A stretch of 5,200 nt of DNA from contig JADKBL010000049.1 of the NCBI GenBank assembly GCA_016718875.1, positions 1-5,200 of the forward strand. The letters run 5' to 3'. Below, piece after piece: positions 1-4,771 of the stretch. The stretch comes from Bacteroidota bacterium. GTDB lineage: Bacteria > Bacteroidota > Bacteroidia > Bacteroidales > VadinHA17. Below the pieces are notes generated by a model that searched no databases, had not been told where the DNA came from, and saw only the letters and a list, made by a program, of their open reading frames with translations. The translations under genes were made by a program, and so were the position numbers. Every line of letters begins with the position of its first letter. The stretch's first letter is position 1.

Positions 1-1
1 T

Positions 2-436
2 AAGCATCTAAATGTTGAAGAACTGGATACTGAGGTTAAGAGATATTTGAAGTCTTTGAAGCCCGAAGACCCAGAGAATACTAGCGAGGCTCTTGAAAAG
101 GGTGAGGCCATTGACGGTGAGGTTGAATCTACGAAGCCTCAAGATGTTCATTTTAATTTTGTCGATTTCCAGGATTACATGGCTGTGATCAATGCGCTTG
201 ATGTGATGAAGCGTATGGAGCCAACGCTATCCAACAGCCAGTCTATCGCAAATATTTGCCGCGACTTCCTCGGTACTAACCTGCCTGGAGAGGATCGAAT
301 CCAGTCAATTGTTGAGTATCTTATTAAGTATGAGGCGCAGTTTGGATTGCGACTTGTCGTGATTAAACCCGACACGGACGAAATCCTTCACGGTTACGAC
401 TACTTGGCCGAGATAGCTCAAAAGAATAGGGAGTAG
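2..436 (+). CDS. Hypothetical protein, 5' end outside window
   Basis: The reading frame is open from base 2 to the TAG at 434-436, so the gene most likely begins upstream of the window. A TTG at 47 could be a start, but no convincing Shine-Dalgarno sequence precedes it. The visible part (about 144 residues) begins with a charged, Glu/Lys-rich stretch that looks like a flexible linker. A compact domain follows, roughly from the DVHFNFVDFQ segment onward, with predicted-looking helices (for example QSIVEYLIKYEAQF) and a short beta-like LRLVVIKP segment. No signal peptide, membrane segment or catalytic motif is visible, and I do not recognise the family. It ends 3 bp before the next gene and is probably in the same transcript. 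A phage structural or accessory protein is possible, but that rests only on context. Confidence 0.6.
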   Translation, partial: KHLNVEELDTEVKRYLKSLKPEDPENTSEALEKGEAIDGEVESTKPQDVHFNFVDFQDYMAVINALDVMKRMEPTLSNSQSIANICRDFLGTNLPGEDRIQSIVEYLIKYEAQFGLRLVVIKPDTDEILHGYDYLAEIAQKNRE

Positions 437-439
437 GAC

Positions 440-826
440 ATGTCGACGGGGCCTGCGGATAAGGTTCTTGATCCATTCAAGGATATTGTTTGGGATGTGG
501 TGATTTCGCGCATCCTAGGCGAATTGATTTCTAAATATCTTGGAGTGTTGGGAGCGGGGTTTCTTGGCAGCATTGTGAAGCGAATTTTTATTGGTTTTGC
601 TGATAAGATTTATGAGGCAATAAGAGAGGTGATCAATATGCGGGTTATCGTTTTGAAGAACGAGGCTGCGCAGAAAGAATTTGATCGGGCAAGTGTCGCG
701 CTAAAGCAAATTGCGAACTCTCATGGGATAGATTCTGCGGAATTTAAAAAGGCGAGGGAAGATGAAATCAAGGTTCTTCAAAAACTTGTTCAGTTTGATG
801 TTGCTAGGAATTCTGGCCGGGTGTAG
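440..826 (+). CDS. Small protein with hydrophobic segment and helical tail; possible lysis gene
   Basis: This 128-residue protein starts at an ATG preceded by GGGAG at 429-433 with good spacing. Residues 16-60 are hydrophobic to amphipathic, with the most membrane-like part around YLGVLGAGFLGSIV (33-46) and then basic residues (KR). Residues 68-124 are charged and look alpha-helical, probably coiled coil. It has no cysteine and no signal peptidase site. Its last 65 bp overlap, in another frame, the start of a lipoprotein gene. A membrane-plus-coiled-coil protein overlapped by a lipoprotein gene is the layout of inner-membrane spanin (Rz) and outer-membrane spanin (Rz1) pairs in phages of Gram-negative bacteria. 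The hydrophobic stretch is not at the extreme N terminus and is interrupted by charges, so a holin-like or peripheral membrane role is also possible. I do not recognise the family; the lysis role is inferred from arrangement only. Confidence 0.75.
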   Translation: MSTGPADKVLDPFKDIVWDVVISRILGELISKYLGVLGAGFLGSIVKRIFIGFADKIYEAIREVINMRVIVLKNEAAQKEFDRASVALKQIANSHGIDSAEFKKAREDEIKVLQKLVQFDVARNSGRV

Positions 827-1196
827 CGGGCTTTCGAATATCAAGGTTCCTGACACAGAGGTTTGCGCGGTCAGTGGAAAGATATCTGCTGGAGGCAACT
901 GTGTTCGGACGCTTTCTCCGGAAACAAGGCAGCTTGGCTTTGATGAGTTCTTGGATTTCTTGGAAGCCTCTGAAGAGATACTAAATCCTGATGGGTCTGT
1001 TTTAAGGCCAGCAAAGGGTGCAGCTTTGTGCCAGTCGTCGGATGATTTTAACAAGATTAAGACGACTCTGGAGCAGGCTTGTTATCTGCTAAAAAAGCGA
1101 TGTACGTTTGAAATGCAGCAGGTGATTCGGTCGATGTCTGACACAATGAGCTACCACGAGGCACAGTCTAAAAAGCCTTCTAAGAAGAAAAAATAG
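762..1196 (+). CDS. Cysteine-rich lipoprotein, candidate outer-membrane spanin
   Basis: This 144-residue protein has a classic lipoprotein signal: basic n-region (KSRFFK), hydrophobic core (LFSLMLLGIL), and lipobox L-A-G-C with the lipidated cysteine at residue 21. The mature protein would sit on the periplasmic side of a membrane. Residue 22 is Ser rather than Asp, which by the E. coli +2 rule favours export to the outer membrane. Five further cysteines (35, 47, 90, 107, 114) could form disulfides. The C terminus is very basic (SKKPSKKKK). The start is chosen because it supplies the charged n-region and follows GAGGG at 754-758; the next ATG, at 798, would remove it. The gene begins inside the preceding gene in a different frame, as in Rz/Rz1 pairs. 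It is longer than Rz1 and not proline-rich, so the spanin idea is inference; lipoprotein identity is solid. Confidence 0.85.
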   Translation: MKSRFFKNLFSLMLLGILAGCSGLSNIKVPDTEVCAVSGKISAGGNCVRTLSPETRQLGFDEFLDFLEASEEILNPDGSVLRPAKGAALCQSSDDFNKIKTTLEQACYLLKKRCTFEMQQVIRSMSDTMSYHEAQSKKPSKKKK

Positions 1197-1205
1197 GGTG
1201 CAAAT

Positions 1206-1973
1206 ATGCAGCGCGAATCATCGTTGAGTTTAATCGACATCACCGTAGAGAACATTCACCCGCAGCAGAACAATCCAAACGTCATGCAGGAGCCTGAGTT
1301 CGAGCGACTCAAGCAGGAGATCCTAGATGTTGGAGTGATTTCTCCTATCATCGTTATTCCTAAACTTGATCAAGATGGCCACTACACTATTGTTAACGGT
1401 GAGCATCGCTGGAAGGCTTGTCGGGAGATTGGTCAGACCTTTATTCCTTGTGTGGTTCTGTATGACAATAGATTCCAAGATCAGGAGTTTTTAGAGCTTT
1501 TAAACATCAGGCTTAACAACCTTCACGGCTCGCTTGATCATTTAAAGCTACTTCCTATCTACCAAAAGAACGTGGAGAAGTACGGCGCTGAAGAAGTGCA
1601 GTCGATGATGGGTCTTGCGAACAAGACGATTTGGAAAAAGACAAGGCGAGTGCTGGACGGTTATCTTGCAAAGGCTGGAGTGGCCGAATCAGAGCGTGCT
1701 CAGATTTTAGATAACGTAGATGCTGGCCAAGCTGAGTCAGTGTCAAAGAAGATCACCAGGGCTCTTAAGGCAAAGAACCCTCTTGGCGATTTACATTCTG
1801 TATTGTTTATGCACTCTGGCAAAGAGAGTTTGGCGATTTCTATTCCGCAAGATGTGTTTCGTTTGCTCAAGACTTTACATGTTTCTTGTCAATCTGACGA
1901 TCAGGCGATTGGGGACGTGTTAAGGCCTCACATTTTGGCGGCTGTGAAGTCAGTGGCTCCTGATGCGAGTTAA
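1206..1973 (+). CDS. ParB-like protein with N-terminal ParB/Srx domain and HTH
   Basis: This 255-residue protein has a ParB N-terminal domain at about residues 8-90. Residues 12-30 give the typical entry (VENIHPQQNNPN), and 62-71 give the box II-like motif VNGEHRWKAC, with Arg68 in the GxxR position that binds nucleotide in ParB/Srx-fold proteins. An IRLNNLHG segment follows at 101-108, and a helix-turn-helix-like stretch lies at about 129-150 (EEVQSMMGLANKTIWKKTRR). The C-terminal 60 residues are unassigned. The start follows AGGGTG at 1195-1200. Chromosomal and plasmid ParB proteins bind centromere-like sites and use CTP; phage ParB-like proteins are often lone, without ParA, and their roles vary (DNA binding, nuclease, regulation). 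No ParA is visible in this window. The gap just downstream contains an inverted repeat and repeated motifs that could be its target, which is inference. Confidence 0.88.
   Translation: MQRESSLSLIDITVENIHPQQNNPNVMQEPEFERLKQEILDVGVISPIIVIPKLDQDGHYTIVNGEHRWKACREIGQTFIPCVVLYDNRFQDQEFLELLNIRLNNLHGSLDHLKLLPIYQKNVEKYGAEEVQSMMGLANKTIWKKTRRVLDGYLAKAGVAESERAQILDNVDAGQAESVSKKITRALKAKNPLGDLHSVLFMHSGKESLAISIPQDVFRLLKTLHVSCQSDDQAIGDVLRPHILAAVKSVAPDAS
1909..1921 (+). repeat. 13-bp direct repeat, copy 1
   Basis: TTGGGGACGTGTT occurs here near the end of the ParB-like gene and again, identically, at 2161-2173 near the start of the pentapeptide-repeat gene, 252 bp apart. Both copies are coding and in the same codon phase (reading GDVL), so the match may be chance or codon bias. 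They flank the intergenic region. Confidence 0.4.
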
Positions 1974-1978
1974 CGTCC

Positions 1979-2011
1979 CTCGGGAGCTGTGCGTCCTTGC
2001 TAGCTCCCGAG
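1979..2011. repeat. Perfect 10-bp inverted repeat after the ParB-like gene
   Basis: The arms CTCGGGAGCT (1979-1988) and AGCTCCCGAG (2002-2011) are exact reverse complements separated by 13 bases, and they begin five bases after the ParB-like stop codon. In RNA they would form a stable GC-rich hairpin. No T-run follows (the next bases are AGACAGGTGG), so it is not a canonical intrinsic terminator. It could be a 3'-end stabilising hairpin, a weak terminator, or a DNA-binding site for a dimeric protein. The loop contains one copy of CGTCCTT. Confidence 0.75.
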
Positions 2012-2109
2012 AGACAGGTGGTCAATCGAGGCGAGCCGTCCTTGGCCGTAGGTCTAATTTTAGCTGTGGCTTGCTGATCTTCAAACATAAATCTTCGCTT
2101 TACGTCCTT
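1992..2109. repeat. Cluster of CGTCCTT motifs in the intergenic gap
   Basis: Exact CGTCCTT occurs at 1992-1998, 2037-2043 and 2103-2109, with a related CGTCCCT at 1974-1980. The copies are all in the same orientation and irregularly spaced (18, 45 and 66 bp). Three copies of a 7-mer in about 120 bp are more than expected by chance. The gap (1974-2129) has no supportable ORF and no good sigma70-type promoter; TCTAAT at 2053-2058 and 2111-2116 resembles a -10 box but lacks a matching -35. The cluster may be a binding array for the neighbouring ParB-like protein or another regulator. Confidence 0.4.
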
Positions 2110-2129
2110 TTCTAATAGACAATGGTTTC

Positions 2130-2672
2130 GTGCCAGCAAGAAAGTACCTCAAAAATGTTTTTGGGGACGTGTTGATTTCTTCCGACCAGAGATTGTCGGT
2201 TTATTCTCTTGTGGAAAAACTAAAATCAAAAACTCGGAATTTTAATCGGATTGATTTGAGCAACCAAGTTTTGCCAGGGATTTCTTTAAGAGAGTTGCTT
2301 TTGGTTGGGGCGCAATTTTACCACTCCCAGTTTCAGATCGCTAATTTTTCTTTTTCTAATTTATCGGATTGCCAGGCAATGGAGACCGATTTTGAAAAGG
2401 CTAAGATTGCTTCATCAATATTAAATGGCGGTAACTTTTCGAAATGTAACTTTGATGGCGTTTTGTTTTCTGGCTCTGATCTGAGGGGAGCTAATTTTTC
2501 AGGTTCTTCTTTTAGAAACGCAGTTCTTGAGAATATCATTGTCGATGAGGATACGGATTTTTCAGATTGTGATCTTACTGGTGCGTTGGTTGGTGTTGAG
2601 GTTGGGGAGGCTAATTTTGATTTTGCAAAAATAGATGCAGCTACAAAATCGAACATTTTGAAGCTTAATTGA
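2130..2672 (+). CDS. Pentapeptide-repeat protein
   Basis: This 180-residue protein has an N-terminal region of about 60 residues, then tandem pentapeptides from residue 61. Sixteen quintets keep one register through residue 140 (for example ANFSF SNLSD, SDLRG ANFSG), with Phe, Leu, Ile or Val mostly at the centre. The register then slips by one residue and resumes at TDFSD CDLTG (142-151). Such repeats fold into a right-handed quadrilateral beta-helix. Some family members (Qnr, MfpA) mimic DNA and bind gyrase, but most have unknown roles, and this one is not shown to be Qnr-like. The annotated start is GTG at 2130, the first possible start after an in-frame stop at 2088, but it lacks a Shine-Dalgarno sequence. 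TTG at 2172, preceded by GGGGA, is an alternative that would remove 14 residues. It ends in a TTGA overlap with the next gene. Confidence 0.87.
   Translation: MPARKYLKNVFGDVLISSDQRLSVYSLVEKLKSKTRNFNRIDLSNQVLPGISLRELLLVGAQFYHSQFQIANFSFSNLSDCQAMETDFEKAKIASSILNGGNFSKCNFDGVLFSGSDLRGANFSGSSFRNAVLENIIVDEDTDFSDCDLTGALVGVEVGEANFDFAKIDAATKSNILKLN
2161..2173 (+). repeat. 13-bp direct repeat, copy 2
   Basis: This is the second exact copy of TTGGGGACGTGTT (first at 1909-1921). Its GGGGA also lies just upstream of a possible TTG start at 2172 for the pentapeptide-repeat gene, so part of this copy could act as a ribosome binding site. Confidence 0.4.
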
Positions 2673-2953
2673 TACTGGACGGTCGGGTGAAGAAGAAGAA
2701 GAAGACATCTCGAGTCAGTCTTATAGGTGGAACTGTAACATACAGGGATTCAAATTCTATTGAAGTTGTGTCTTCGGAAAAGTTAATTTATAGAATAGAC
2801 TTCGGCAATTTCAAGCATGCGGCAGCGTTATATCCGGGGGATCTAGTTTGGCTGCTCCAATTAAAAGCGGAGCACTTGATTGAAGACATAATCCCATACG
2901 AGAATAACGAGAGTTTGTCAGAAGGCTTTAGTGGGTTTGAGGTGGAAGTTTGA
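2669..2953 (+). CDS. Small hypothetical protein, possibly a beta-barrel
   Basis: This 94-residue protein is read from a TTG that overlaps the previous stop codon (TTGA at 2669-2672), which suggests translational coupling. A GTG at 2687 is an in-frame alternative. The N terminus is basic, with five consecutive Lys encoded by (AAG)5 at 2690-2704. The body alternates short beta-like strands (GGTVTYRDS, IEVVSS, LIYRIDFG, GDLVWLLQL), which could form a small OB- or SH3-like barrel, and the C terminus is acidic. No catalytic motif, membrane segment or signal peptide is seen. A basic tail plus a small barrel would fit nucleic-acid or ribosome binding, but that is only inference. I do not recognise the family. 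It shares a second TTGA overlap with the RyR-like gene downstream, so the three genes are probably made together. Confidence 0.7.
   Translation: MILDGRVKKKKKTSRVSLIGGTVTYRDSNSIEVVSSEKLIYRIDFGNFKHAAALYPGDLVWLLQLKAEHLIEDIIPYENNESLSEGFSGFEVEV
2939..2946 (+). promoter_or_regulatory. Strong Shine-Dalgarno site supporting a TTG start
   Basis: GAGGTGGA lies within the 3' end of the preceding gene and ends three bases before the TTG at 2950. Counting from GAGGTG the spacer is five bases. It supports initiation at that TTG, which overlaps the upstream stop (TTGA), over the ATG at 2962, which has a poorer upstream site. Confidence 0.6.
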
Positions 2954-3570
2954 GCGAGCAAATGCTGATTGATGCAATCAACGAACTTCGAAGGCTGGCT
3001 AAGTCAGACGAGTCTTTTGAGTCTGATTTAAAAAGGCTCGTGCAGATCTATAATGATGCTGTTAGGTCCTCTGTTGTAAACGAGTTTCGTTCTGCTTTTA
3101 AGACTCAAGGTCTTCCTTCCGAGATTAACGACATAGCTCAAATGGTTTGTTCAAGGCTTGAGCCTGATGCTATTTCCATCCACGGTACGGCTCAGTGCCG
3201 AATTCTTGAGGAAATGTCAGCCTGTGAGCACGAGCAATGGATGGCGTGGTCGAAGTCTTTGGCGGAAGAGGTTAGTAAAGATCGGTTGGAGCGATGGAAA
3301 AAACTCTGGATTTCCTATCAGCTTTTGCCGGAGGACCAGAAAGACCTTGATCGCGTTTGGGCGAGAAAAGCATGGGCAGGTGCTTACAAGTATATCGGTC
3401 AGCTTGTGAGAGAGACTGAGTCAAGATTTTGGATTATGGTGAATGAGGCGATAGTGTTGATGGAAGACTCTCGGTTTACGCAGCAAGACAAAGAGGATTT
3501 TGCTGACAGTATTTTTCAGTACGTGTTTATGGCTCGGCGATTGGGCGGCGACTCTCAGGACGAAAACTAG
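2950..3570 (+). CDS. Phage protein with a RyR-like core
   Basis: This 206-residue, mostly helical protein has a core at about residues 88-142 that resembles the RyR (ryanodine-receptor-like) domain found in many phage and bacterial proteins. It reads EHEQWMAWS (93-101), then RWKKLWISYQLLPEDQKDLD (115-134) and VWARKA (136-141). The W-rich HExW-type start and the 'Y..LP...K..DR.WA.K' ending are the typical features; the usual GW..G portion is missing or changed, so this is a divergent member. RyR-like domains in phages have no general established function; some are proposed to bind nucleotide-derived ligands. The flanks (1-85 and 143-206) are charged helices with no recognised motif. The TTG start is supported by a strong Shine-Dalgarno site and a TTGA overlap with the upstream gene; ATG at 2962 would shorten it by four residues. 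It ends the second gene block. Confidence 0.78.
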   Translation: MSEQMLIDAINELRRLAKSDESFESDLKRLVQIYNDAVRSSVVNEFRSAFKTQGLPSEINDIAQMVCSRLEPDAISIHGTAQCRILEEMSACEHEQWMAWSKSLAEEVSKDRLERWKKLWISYQLLPEDQKDLDRVWARKAWAGAYKYIGQLVRETESRFWIMVNEAIVLMEDSRFTQQDKEDFADSIFQYVFMARRLGGDSQDEN

Positions 3571-3583
3571 ACCTGTATTTCAT

Positions 3584-3608
3584 TTTTAAGATTAAAAGTT
3601 TGCGCAAA
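3584..3608. promoter_or_regulatory. Two adjacent small palindromes in an AT-rich gap
   Basis: The 70-bp gap 3571-3640 contains TTTTAA-GA-TTAAAA (3584-3597), a 6-bp-arm dyad, and the perfect 10-bp palindrome TTTGCGCAAA (3599-3608) next to it. Together they lie just upstream of the third gene block. TATGAC at 3612-3617 could be a weak -10 box, but no good -35 is placed correctly. This is the only sizeable gap in the right half, so a promoter or operator here is plausible but unproven. Confidence 0.35.
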
Positions 3609-3630
3609 AAATATGACACACTGATTCGGT

Positions 3631-3634
3631 GGAG
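3631..3634 (+). promoter_or_regulatory. Shine-Dalgarno site selecting TTG at 3641
   Basis: GGAG, extended by GAGAG, stands six bases before the TTG at 3641. The in-frame GTG at 3629 lies ahead of this site and has no ribosome binding sequence of its own, so TTG at 3641 is the preferred start of the cysteine-rich membrane protein. Confidence 0.55.
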
Positions 3635-3640
3635 AGAGTT

Positions 3641-3898
3641 TTGATTTTCATAGCTGGGGTAGGATTTGGCCTTGCTGTGGCATTTTCAAGGCAGATTCCG
3701 TCCAATCAATTGGACGCGAGGCTTTCGTGTCAGGAGTGTTCTCCGTGTCCGACGCTTCCGAGTTATTCTGGCGAGGCGGCTCAAATGGTAAGCTCATCGC
3801 TATCGGCCATTCAAAAGGCGTATGAATCAGAGCTCTATTGCCAAAAAAGTCTTGTTGAGTGCGATGCTGCTTTGTCGCGGTGTCGATCAGAGTGGTAG
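3641..3898 (+). CDS. Small membrane-anchored six-cysteine protein
   Basis: From TTG at 3641 the product has 85 residues; GTG at 3629 would add four. Residues 2-15 (IFIAGVGFGLAVAF) form a short hydrophobic segment followed by Ser-Arg, likely a signal anchor that would place the rest in the periplasm. No lipobox is present. Six cysteines fall in two regular sets: 30, 33 and 36 (C-x2-C-x2-C, near a proline-rich CPTLP) and 67, 74 and 81 (exact seven-residue spacing in a helical C-terminal tail). The heptad spacing would put the last three on one face of a helix and suits disulfide-linked dimers. The layout (N-terminal anchor, helical periplasmic tail, cysteines) recalls inner-membrane spanins but could equally be a metal-binding or unrelated protein. 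I do not recognise a family. The next gene starts 9 bp later. Confidence 0.68.
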   Translation: MIFIAGVGFGLAVAFSRQIPSNQLDARLSCQECSPCPTLPSYSGEAAQMVSSSLSAIQKAYESELYCQKSLVECDAALSRCRSEW

Positions 3899-3907
3899 GA
3901 TTTTTTT

Positions 3908-4771
3908 GTGATTGAGCGGTTAAAAGCAACCAAATTTGATATTGAGGAGCGATTTTCGCGCACCTTCTTGCTAAGAGAGGGCGAGTTTCTTAGGTACATT
4001 GTGAAGCACATCCCAGACCCAACATTCGAATCAAGGGGCTTTGTGATTGAAGATCCAATTACGAATTGGGTTTTTCTAAGGAGTCGAGATTTAACGAAGT
4101 CAGACGGGCTTTGGTATGAAATTATTGAGCCAAAAGGGGACTTGATAGAGTCAAGTGTGGGTCCATTTCTTTGGGAGAGGGTGCTAGGGTTTTACAAATC
4201 GAGCGGCTCAATCAGGTTTATTTCAGATATCAAGCATTCTGGTATTGAAAGATACACAGGGCTTCTAACAAAGCGCGGTCCACATTTCGCAAAGATTTAC
4301 GGAGACCAGTCGGTTTGTTCAATGGGCTGGGAGATTTTAGGGAAACTTTCGCAGTACGCGAGAAGTTATCAGAGTCTTCCGTCTGGATTTGTCCACGGGG
4401 ATCTTTACTATAGAAACATATTGGTGGATGGGTCTAAGTGTTGTTACCTGATTGACTTCGACGATGCGCACTATTCTTATTTGTTATTTAATTTAGCCGA
4501 GTTTTTTTACATCAGTTACGGGCGAGATTGTGCGCTAACTAAGAGTTTTTCGGAGTGTATTCCGAGTTACGCATTTGAGTCGTTAAAGAGTTTGTCTAAA
4601 GTTGAGCGCGAGAATTTCCCATTTCTTGTGGGTTTGATTGCTTTCAGGTGGGAGATTGAGACGGTGGTCTTTGAGCGTGAGGATGAGGCAGAGAGGGTTT
4701 TGCTTTTAAAAGAGCGGTATGAGAATCTTTTGGGATTTATTGAGCGATTAGACAGGTGGGTGGTGAGTTGA
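3908..4771 (+). CDS. APH/choline-kinase-fold phosphotransferase-like protein
   Basis: This 287-residue protein carries the catalytic core of the aminoglycoside phosphotransferase/choline kinase superfamily. The catalytic loop is HGDLYYRN (163-170), with Asp165 as catalytic base and Asn170. The metal-binding segment is LIDFDDA (181-187), with Asp183 or Asp185 binding Mg. The following segment reads LLFNLAEFF where many relatives have D-L-A, so the usual Asp is Asn195. The N-terminal lobe (1-155) is divergent and I see no clear glycine-rich loop. Length is normal for the family. Members phosphorylate small hydroxyl compounds (antibiotics, choline, homoserine, sugars) or sometimes proteins; the substrate here cannot be read from sequence, and there is no basis for calling it antibiotic resistance. 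The GTG start follows AGGA (3897-3900) with a seven-T spacer. The gene ends exactly where the methylase begins. Confidence 0.85.
   Translation: MIERLKATKFDIEERFSRTFLLREGEFLRYIVKHIPDPTFESRGFVIEDPITNWVFLRSRDLTKSDGLWYEIIEPKGDLIESSVGPFLWERVLGFYKSSGSIRFISDIKHSGIERYTGLLTKRGPHFAKIYGDQSVCSMGWEILGKLSQYARSYQSLPSGFVHGDLYYRNILVDGSKCCYLIDFDDAHYSYLLFNLAEFFYISYGRDCALTKSFSECIPSYAFESLKSLSKVERENFPFLVGLIAFRWEIETVVFEREDEAERVLLLKERYENLLGFIERLDRWVVS

Noticed and set aside
701..1054. Minus-strand open frame of 117 codons
   Set aside because: It lies opposite the lipoprotein and helical-protein genes, has no recognisable motif, and runs against the uniform gene direction.
1979..2015. Intrinsic terminator
   Set aside because: The hairpin is strong but is not followed by a T-rich tract.
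1867..2139. Minus-strand open frame of 90 codons across the intergenic gap
   Set aside because: Its product has no hydrophobic core or known motif, it overlaps the ParB-like gene, and no start signal was found.
2333..2656. Minus-strand open frame of 107 codons
   Set aside because: It is antisense to the pentapeptide repeats; the periodic coding sequence leaves the opposite frame open.
3158..3409. Alternative + frame of 83 codons inside the RyR-like gene
   Set aside because: It is fully contained in a gene with recognisable domain features and has no independent evidence.
3648..3929. Minus-strand open frame of 93 codons
   Set aside because: It is antisense to the six-cysteine gene, which has a plausible start, ribosome site and anchor segment.
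3908..4771. Antibiotic-resistance phosphotransferase
   Set aside because: Only superfamily motifs are present; the substrate-binding regions do not match any resistance enzyme I can recognise.
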